From positions 31,583,410 through 31,647,409 of the forward strand of contig CM055107.1 of NCBI GenBank assembly GCA_029204225.1: a DNA stretch of 64,000 nucleotides, read 5' to 3'. Each line of letters starts with the position of its first letter. Positions within the stretch are counted from its first letter, which is position 1. Position numbers and translations under genes: made by a program. This document shows, piece after piece, positions 56,801-64,000 of this stretch. The DNA comes from Diphasiastrum complanatum (lineage: Eukaryota > Streptophyta > Lycopodiopsida > Lycopodiales > Lycopodiaceae). The notes under the pieces were generated by a model. That model was not told the DNA's origin. It made no database searches and was given only the letters and a program-made list of their open reading frames with translations.

Positions 56801-59420
56801 GTGGCGCTTTGGGGGAACGCTCTCATAGGTATGATCGGCAGTGGCATTGTCGAGTCAGGTGATAGCTGCATTGACACACGCATCTGTAGCTTAGAAATTT
56901 CTCGTTCGGAGGGAAATATGGGATAGCTTGGAGGTACACACATTTTGGCGGTCACAGGTGATGGAAGTGCGAGGTAGTGCCAATCGAAAGCCATTGGGCA
57001 AGATAGCAGACTTGCATTGGACGAGCTGTGTGTGGGACACGCATCATCACACTTTGGATGCTCTTGGAGAGTGGTGAGTGTGATGATTTTGCGGTTTTGC
57101 AGTCAGTAAGTCATTTTTTATCAAGCCATTGTAGCCGTGGAGCAGTGTATCAGGTTTGACATCGAGGAGATACACTTCAACTGCCACTTTGGATAAGTCA
57201 AGTCAATTTGCCATATCAGTATTGCATTAGGGATGCAGATTCCAGCGATGACAGGGTGTAGATCGTTTGGTTTGGGCCATGAAAGATCTCACAGGTTCAC
57301 TTGGAGGGATATTGGCATGCACAGTCATGTGAGGGACTTGATGGTGGTTTTGGAGTTCACTTCTCAGTGTATTCTCAGGGAGTGGTTTGGAACCATTGAC
57401 AGGAGTAGCTTGGAGCTAGCTTGGGAGAATACAGGTGGGCACTACAGGGTAGATGCTCAGATCTTTGTGATCAAGGATGGCATTGGGATACCTGGTAGGG
57501 ATAGCACTGCAGGATGACATGGGATGATCATCAGGGGGCAACTATTTCATATTGGACTTGAGTCATTGGCATGGACAAGACTTACATGGGTGATTCATGA
57601 TGGAATCAGGACACTACAAACGCAAATGGTCAAAGTGTGAAGCTTTGAGAGCCAGCTCTAGGTTGAAGAGCTGATGGAGATCGCACGGGGTGTGATCGGA
57701 GGGCAAACACTATGATGGGTGTTTTGCTAGTGATCTACTAGAGGGGACACTGATGGCGAGGACTTCATGGTGTGCTCATTTGGGAGTACATGATGACATT
57801 ATAGCAGGGGGCCAGTTTTGGACATTGGCATCGATGGGGAGGCATCTACCATCACGGGCATGGATAAGCTAACTATAGCTTTCATGCATTTGGCTGTATT
57901 TGTAAGAGTCTAGGCTTAGCATAGGTGTTGGAATTTCCATGGTGCAGATTCTCAAGTGGTGAGATCAGGGATAAGCCTAGAGGGAGTCACTCAGAGCCAT
58001 ATACCTCAGTATGGTCAGAGAGACAGTAGTCTCGGGATCCCGTGAGCGGCGACTCAGGGATATGCTCGCGTTGGCATGGTGTCGGGTGGCACATAGCCAA
58101 GGAGAGCAAGCAGATGCTAGGAGCCAGGTGGAGCGGGTGATGCTTTGGAGTTCGGCTTGTCTAGCAGGATGGTGACCAGGATCGGAGACATCAGGTGAGC
58201 ATTGTATGTGGATGATGAGTCCATTGGGGTGGCACTCAGGGAGATGCTACAGTTGCTCAGATATGATATGTCATTTGATGTATGGACGATGTTCTTCAGA
58301 TGGTGCATCATTTGGTGACCTAGGGACGGGTCAAGCCTACTTGGAGGTAGGTGGCATGGAGTGTACCTAGGGTGGTACATATCCTGAGGGCATGGAGAGC
58401 ATTATGGGGTGATGTGGATCTAGCATGCCCATGGTTGTGAGCCAGCAGAGATGGAGATGGTTGCTAAGGGAGTGACAGTTGATACTTTGGCGAGTAATCA
58501 AGTGAGCTGCATGGTTATATGCATAGTAGTCTCCAGGTTGGCGTCACATGTTATTTCTATCCATCATCTTTTGGTAAGCAGGATGTAGCTTTTGGTTAGA
58601 TCTAGTTGGAGTCTAGTTGCACTACAGGTGGACAAATTCTTGGGGAGCTATCAATGGGCAATGGATACTTGGTGATCAGATGGTACAGGGTACAGGGTTC
58701 TGGAGCTATCCTACCTGATATGCTATGGATCGTAGGTGAGTTGTTCATCACGATAGTGGATCTAGTTTGCATTTGCTTTGGCTTGGACGCTATAATGGAT
58801 GTTGTGGGGAGATAGGCTCCTTGGTGGGAGGCCTATATACTGGTCAAACCAGAGTTGGCAACGTCAAGCATGGAAAGTTGAACCTACATGGGATGTAGGA
58901 CATGCAGATCATGTGATTGTGAGGCCTAGCTTTGACATAGGCCACTATTATGTCCCTACAAAGGTCCAGCTCCACTATAGACCTGATTAAAGTCAATGTG
59001 CTATGTGCAATTTTTAAGAGGAGCTGACCTCCATGGATGTTGCATCTCTTGTTCTGTGTAAGGCACAATGCACATATTTACAAAGAGTAATAGATACTTT
59101 GAGATGGTCTATTCAAGTGAGGTCAACCTTCTATCTCAAAAGCCGATCAGTAAAGTGTATGTGTGCGTTTATGTACGCACACATACACACATGTATACAT
59201 ACAGATATACATTTTGTGGAAATTCTAACAATATGATGTTTTCTTTCAGAGTAGGGGAGTTGGGTGGAGCTGTTGAGTGTGGCATTCTCGAAACCTGGCC
59301 GCTTGACATGATGGAGCCACCTGCTCCATGTTTAAGCTTGGCCTACTAGTGGCTACACAATATCTAGTTGTGGTTACAATATAAAAAGGCTAATTCGAAA
59401 TATCTTCACAAGCTTTGCTA
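56801..59420. other. Unassigned G-rich sequence
   Basis: It may be further internal sequence of copy B. The longest frame (57233-57517, 94 codons) shows no domain. GT/CA-type simple repeats occur at 59155-59210. Confidence 0.4.
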
Positions 59421-59428
59421 TATATGTG

Positions 59429-59660
59429 TATGGTCAAATTAGATGTCATTCAATTAGTAAGATATGAAAATGATTATTGGTAAGAAGACAATTTCTTGTT
59501 CAAACTCCCTAAATTGAGACCCTTCACCTTTGTGTAGATGACACATATGGTCAAATTAAAAGAGTCATTCAATTAGTAAGATATGAAAATGATTATTGGT
59601 AAGAAGACAATTTCTTGTTCAAACTCCCTAAATTGAGACCCTTCACCTTTGTGTAGATTG
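59429..59660 (+). repeat. Tandem duplication, unit 117 bp
   Basis: TATGGTCAAATTA...TCATTCAATTAGTAAGATATG through CTTTGTGTAGAT occurs at 59429 and again at 59546, almost without differences after the first 20 bases. Confidence 0.93.
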
Positions 59661-60239
59661 TCATGATAGCCTATCGCTTCATGGGATGCTAAAAAATAAT
59701 ATTGAATAATACATTGTTTGTAATTGTAACATAAAACAAGGTGATATGAACAATCACATAACACGCTTTGAAGAAAAAATGTATGCCCAAAGTCAAACAA
59801 TAAAAACAAAAAATGCAACTAGGAATAATTAAATAAAAAATAAAACTTAAATATGGGTTTTTGCTTTTTTAGAAAGCAAAGGGATGTGGCTCCTTGTGCG
59901 AAATCTTGTGTGCCTCCCCTTTTCTTTCAAAATTATTTAGATGCACCTTTCGCGAAGAAGGTGCATGTACAAAAATTTAAGGCAAAAAAAACATATAAAA
60001 GAAGTAAAAACAAAAATTAAGATAAGGATGGACGTCTCGGGCACTTCCTTCGCCGAGGAATGGCGTGCGCTCTTGGGCGGTAAAAGTGAAAACAAAAATT
60101 ACGACAGGGAAAGACACCCGTTCAAACACTTCCGCCCAAAATCATAACCCTAATTTAAAAAACCAAAGGTCTAGAGCTTTTCTCCAATATTTGTGAGCTT
60201 TTCAACGTCTCTCGGGTTTGATATGAAGTCAGATCAGGG

Positions 60240-60430
60240 CAAGTCCCTAAGATTTAGGCACACGTGGCTCAATAGATAGATAGTTTATTGATTTTTTCAT
60301 GTGCCTTAAAATTTACCAAATCAAAAGTGATTTATAGTAGAAATTTTAGGGCACACGTGGCGCTGTGCCTTAAACTTACAAACTCAAAAATGATTAATAG
60401 TTGAGATTTTAGGGCACACGTGGCGCAATG
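60240..60430 (+). promoter_or_regulatory. Triple G-box/ABRE cluster within a short repeat
   Basis: CACGTGGC occurs at 60261, 60354 and 60417, each in the context AGG(G)CACACGTGGC and joined by a repeated TGTGCCTTAAA-TTTACAAA-TCAAAA unit. CACGTGGC is the core of ABA-responsive elements bound by plant bZIP factors. It precedes a possible gene start within 450 bases. Confidence 0.5.
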
Positions 60431-60716
60431 GAAGGGCATAAATCGTTTTTCTCACACCAGCATACCTTCCCTCTCTTTCTCTTTTCTTTTTTCTGTTTTC
60501 TCTTCGTCTCTCGCCATCGCCATCGCCATCTCCTTGCTATGCGGTCGCGCACAATCCAGACGTAAGAAAGACTGCAAGAAGACAGAGAGCTTCGAGGAAA
60601 TAAGCGAGCCAGTTCTCACACAACAAGCTTTTGATCAGCTTATTAATCTATCTGTTAAAGAGCTTGCTGTCAGAAATTGCTGCGAGCTTAAAGAGCTGGT
60701 TTTGTTAAAAACATGA
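60420..60716 (+). CDS. Possible 5' exon or leader of the following gene
   Basis: A 98-codon frame without an early ATG contains LTQQAFDQLINLSVKELAVR, which looks protein-like. A good donor (CAGAC|GTAAGA) lies at 60560. It may be part of the 5' leader of the gene at 60854. No family was recognised. Confidence 0.2.
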   Translation: MAQWKGINRFSHTSIPSLSFSFLFSVFSSSLAIAIAISLLCGRAQSRRKKDCKKTESFEEISEPVLTQQAFDQLINLSVKELAVRNCCELKELVLLKT

Positions 60717-60853
60717 GTAATGATTTGTGGATTCTTGTGGATTGGCGATAGGATTGATAAATCTTCTCCTTCACATGTAATTCAGTGCAGAGTTTGATGC
60801 CGGATGCTGGCTGCTGCTTGGTAGTTGAGTAGAGCAAGTGTCAGCTTTGTTTG

Positions 60854-61080
60854 ATGGGGTGCTGCTGTTCAAGTACCGAGTACGTGACTCCAAGACCGCA
60901 TACTTTGCTTCCTGATCCAACCGGGGCCTGCACTTTCTCTGCTTCTCGCAATGCTTTGATGTCCCAGAATTTCAATGTGTTCAAAGGAGAAGAAGATAAT
61001 GCTTTGCTCTGGCTGTTTCTGCGTGTCAAAGGCAACCTTGACGGTGTCAATGATTCATACTTTGTCTTGGAGAATTTCTG
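60854..61080 (+). CDS. First coding exon of an unknown, probably N-myristoylated protein
   Basis: ATG at 60854 begins MGCCCSSTEYVTPRPHTLLP. Gly2 with Cys3-5 is the classical signal for N-myristoylation plus palmitoylation at membranes. The exon continues DPTGACTFSASRNALMSQNF, NVFKGEEDNALLWLFLRVKG, NLDGVNDSYFVLENF and meets a strong donor TTCTG|GTATGT at 61081. Reading through instead ends at a TGA at 61118-61120, giving an 88-residue product. I do not recognise the family. No convincing second exon was found downstream before retroelement sequence, so the gene may be truncated or have a long intron running past the window. Confidence 0.38.
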
Positions 61081-62850
61081 GTATGTCCAAGTTCGAGAAT
61101 GTTTTTCTGCAAAAAAATGAAACTTGTGAATAGAAGTTGAGCTTCCTTCAATCTGTCTGAACCAATTACTAGGCCTTTGAAATGACTTCGATGAGTTTTG
61201 TAACCTATTGTAGATCATGTAGCTCAGGCAATTCTCGTGCAGATTAAGTTTCTTCACTGTCATGATATGTCTGCACCCTTGAGCATTTTGAACTCTATTG
61301 GAACATAAGTCATCGCAAGAAATACAGCCATAACAAGAAAGAGAACAATCACCATAGAAAAGCTCTGATAATCTTAACTATTAAAGGGAATAGTGCATAG
61401 AGAAAGATCTTCTAGCAGGGGCATAGAATTTATAAAGTATCATGGAAGAAGAGCTTTATTCCTTATATACATAAGTATCACGCCTCTAGCATGCGCAGAA
61501 GTTTCTTGGACTACCATGTGTCCATACACATCACTAAGAAAACCATAGTGACTACAGTCGGTGGTTAGTGGTAGTGAGGCAATTGCAGCAGGTAATTACA
61601 AAAAAAGCCTCCTAATGTTTATGCTTGTTGGGCATAAAAAAAAAAAAATGTAACAAGTTGAAATGATTCATGTACAAATTCGGACATCCCTAGCATTCTA
61701 TTGTGCCTAGTATATTTGCCCCATCAAAAAACTATATAGTCATGGGCCCCTGCATGAACACTATACTGAGGTGTTCATAGTTTCCATGAACAAAAGTTTG
61801 AACCGGGCCTTGACAAATTGTATGGGGCCAGAATCCAGTTCAAACTGGAAAATAAAAGTCTGATTCATCATTCAGTTTCAATCATGATTTGAGTTTTGAG
61901 TATTTGTTATTTGTGGTTGAAGTTTATCATTTATGTTCCGCTAATGATTATGAAGTTGGACTTCGGCATACTCTTGAGAGAGAGAGCACATTTACTGACT
62001 TGGTACCGTAGGCTACAACTAGAAGACCAAGGCACACGACAATCCACCCAACCAATAGAACTCTCAACACTAGAAAACTTTCCCTTGTGTTGCAGACTGA
62101 GACTACAAGCTATCCACTACTAGATTACTAGTGCTTCCATCCCATACTACCATCACCTGCTTTGGCAAGGCTAACCTAGCTCAGAGTGGAAGATAAATTT
62201 GCTAGATTACCTTGCAACCAAGAGGAGGAATGAATGAGGAGAGAAGGGAAATTGGCTTTTTACCCTAGCCTCCTCTATTAGGCTCTAGTTGTGGCTTTGA
62301 TGTACCTCGGAAGGGCTAGTGACTAGGTGGGTCAAGTGACCGCTAGTGGCAAGCCACCCCCTAGTCCCCAGTGCTAGGCACCCATGTCCTTGGTTGTGTA
62401 ATGGTAGGTGGCCTAGTGATTAGGCCCATCATGCATTGATCGAGTCAACTTGTAGTCAGGTGGGTAGTGACTAGGGTTAGCTCCAAGGGACCGTCTAGGT
62501 ATGGCTGGGGCAAGAGGATGGCTACGTATCCTTGGGACATGACTGACATTGGCATGTTGGGTGGACCGATCACCCATACATGGGCACCATGTGTTGTAGG
62601 ACTAGAATATAGTTTGCTATGCGTAAAGGTTTGCTTATGGATGTGAGGAGATCATTCTTTCACCGGCTACTAAGTTTCTTGAGGAGTTTGGAGAGCTAGC
62701 ATTCTCACATTTTTTATTAGAGCCTTGTTCTAGAGAGATAATAGCTTGTTCTAGAGAGAGAAATTGTGAAAACACCATTATTCAACTTTTTCTTGTTGAC
62801 ATGTTACTTCTAACTTGTAGATCAAATATGTCGATCTTATGATTAATTTC
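61081..62850. other. Gene-free stretch
   Basis: No exon, RT domain or clear LTR pair was seen. If the exon at 60854 is real, this is its first intron. Confidence 0.4.
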
Positions 62851-62854
62851 ACAT

Positions 62855-63460
62855 CTGATCCCACACGTGTGGAGCCTGTTCCCACGTGTGAATGGAAGCC
62901 AAAAGAGTACTTGTATATAGTTGGATTTAAGTTGGACCAATCTACACAAGTGTGAACTAGTTTTTTGACTAGAATCTATGAAATTGCCATTTGGCACTAT
63001 TTCCTTGTATGTAGCTAGCACTTCCATGTGAATGAGTAAATGCTCCCACATGCTAGATGTTGTTCACACGTGTGAAGCTGGCTGTACTATATCACATGTA
63101 CATATTCTCCTAGATTAGGGAAGTTTTCTATTTCCAAGGAGACTAGTGGTTGGATTTTAGCTATTAGCATAAGTCAACTTTGTTGTATGGGAATAACTTT
63201 CTCCCATTGGTGGAGCTAAATGATGTGGCACTCTCCACACGTGCCAAACCTGCTGAATCAGCATACAGGTCGTGCTTGTACTTGATCTATAAGTAGATCA
63301 CCCAATTCAATGAGAAGTTGATGAGACATTGTGATTTTATGCATAATTCTTGTGATTTCACCAATAGAATTGGTTTTTTATGCTTTGTGAGCTGTCGTTA
63401 AGTATTGTACTTTGTTCTCTGCTCACAGTCCGCACAGGGACTGTATTCCACATGTGTGAG
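62855..63460. promoter_or_regulatory. Cluster of CACACGTGTG palindromes
   Basis: Perfect palindromes CCACACGTGTGG (62861-62872) and TTCACACGTGTGAA (63063-63076), plus close variants near 62881, 62944, 63236 and 63449, lie within 600 bases. The core CACGTG is the plant G-box. The segment ends next to copia RT sequence, so it could be retroelement promoter or unrelated host sequence. Confidence 0.35.
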
Positions 63461-63547
63461 GCCACCCTTAATGGTTCTTGAAATTTACATGTGTTGATTT
63501 TGCTAAATAGTTAATGATTTACATCTAGATCTTGATCTAATCAATAG

Positions 63548-64000
63548 AACTTGTTAGAGTTTGATGCCTTGCTAGATAATCAAACTTGGGATCTTGTATA
63601 CCTTCCACATGGGAAGAAGCCATTTTCTTGTAAGTGGATTTATAGATTAAAGTACAATCAAGATGGATCTATTAACAAGTACAAAGCTAGGCTTGTTGCT
63701 GAAGGTTTTCTTCAAACTAAAGGCATAGATTATGATGAAACTTTTGCACCTGTAGCAAAGCTTGTAACTAGAAGGTTGATTATTTGTATTGCTACTTTAT
63801 TCAAATGGGATCTTTTCCAAATGGATGTGACAAATGCATTTCTTAATGGCTACTTGGAGGAGGAGATGTACATGTTGCAACCCGCGGGCTTCATCAAAGA
63901 TGGAGATGAAAACAAAGTTTGCCACTTGAAGAAAAGCTTACATGGTCTTAAGCAAGCACCTAGAGCTTGGTACTCTAGGTTGCATACCTTCCTCTACTCT
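63548..64000 (+). pseudogene. copia reverse transcriptase, 5'-truncated, runs off the window
   Basis: Continuous open frame: NQTWDLVYLPHGKKPFSCKW, YKARLVAEGFLQTKGIDYDE, TFAPVAKLVTRRLIICIATL, QMDVTNAFLNGYLEEEMYML and SLHGLKQAPRAWYSRLHTF, the N-terminal half of the copia RT with the first catalytic aspartate (MDV). It starts abruptly after a TAG at 63545-63547, with no integrase upstream, and has no stop or frameshift up to the window edge. It is the best-preserved RT in the window; the YxDD motif would lie beyond 64000. Confidence 0.88.

Noticed and set aside
1-64000. CRISPR arrays, operons, tRNA or rRNA genes
   Set aside because: No regularly spaced short repeats of that type, no polycistronic frames and no cloverleaf sequence seen. 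The tRNA-like TGGTATCAGAGC motifs are retroelement primer binding sites.

Overview
The window is nuclear DNA of a plant with a large, transposon-rich genome. Evidence: spliced genes with GT-AG introns, tRNA-iMet-type primer binding sites (TGGTATCAGAGC) typical of plant LTR retrotransposons, decayed Ty1/copia, Ty3/gypsy and LINE copies, GA/CT microsatellites and telobox-like motifs. A 15 kb transposon-filled intron fits a fern, gymnosperm or similar large-genome lineage, but the species cannot be fixed from this sequence. There is no prokaryotic, organellar or viral gene set.

The best host gene is a CPL4/FCP1-type RNA polymerase II CTD phosphatase on the + strand, 19336-42206. I could assemble nine exons with consensus splice sites and consistent phases into 582 codons carrying an N-terminal acidic region, a Cys/His cluster, the FCP1 DxDxT domain and a C-terminal BRCT domain. 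Intron 5 (22262-37627) holds an LTR remnant, an inverted duplication, a 5'-truncated LINE split by a nested copia element (30065-35028), and two more LINE tails. Intron 7 holds a 315-bp tandem duplication and a gypsy remnant.

Left of the gene (1-19 kb): a short deleted copia-like element (1514-4228), a possible small membrane-protein fragment (5.2-6.1 kb), a glycerol-3-phosphate-permease-like exon relic (6.9-7.2 kb), a copia 3' end (8.3-8.8 kb), a gypsy RT relic (10.5-11.2 kb) and a non-coding LTR element on the minus strand (11.4-13.6 kb). The stretch 13.8-18.6 kb is gene-free.

Right of the gene (42-64 kb): a copia cluster with an exact 371-bp tandem array built from LTR plus internal sequence (44.0-48.5 kb); a second copia fragment whose primer binding site sits in a 30-bp tandem triplication (49.2-52.2 kb); a foldback; a spliced Ulp1/C48-peptidase-like gene on the minus strand (52.8-54.3 kb); a second, oppositely oriented copy of the non-coding LTR element (54.6-57 kb); a possible N-myristoylated small protein exon behind three G-box/ABRE motifs (60.2-61.1 kb); and a copia RT running off the right edge. 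Most coding sequence outside the CTD phosphatase belongs to inactivated mobile elements.

All similarity statements come from reading the sequence and recalled family knowledge; no search was run.
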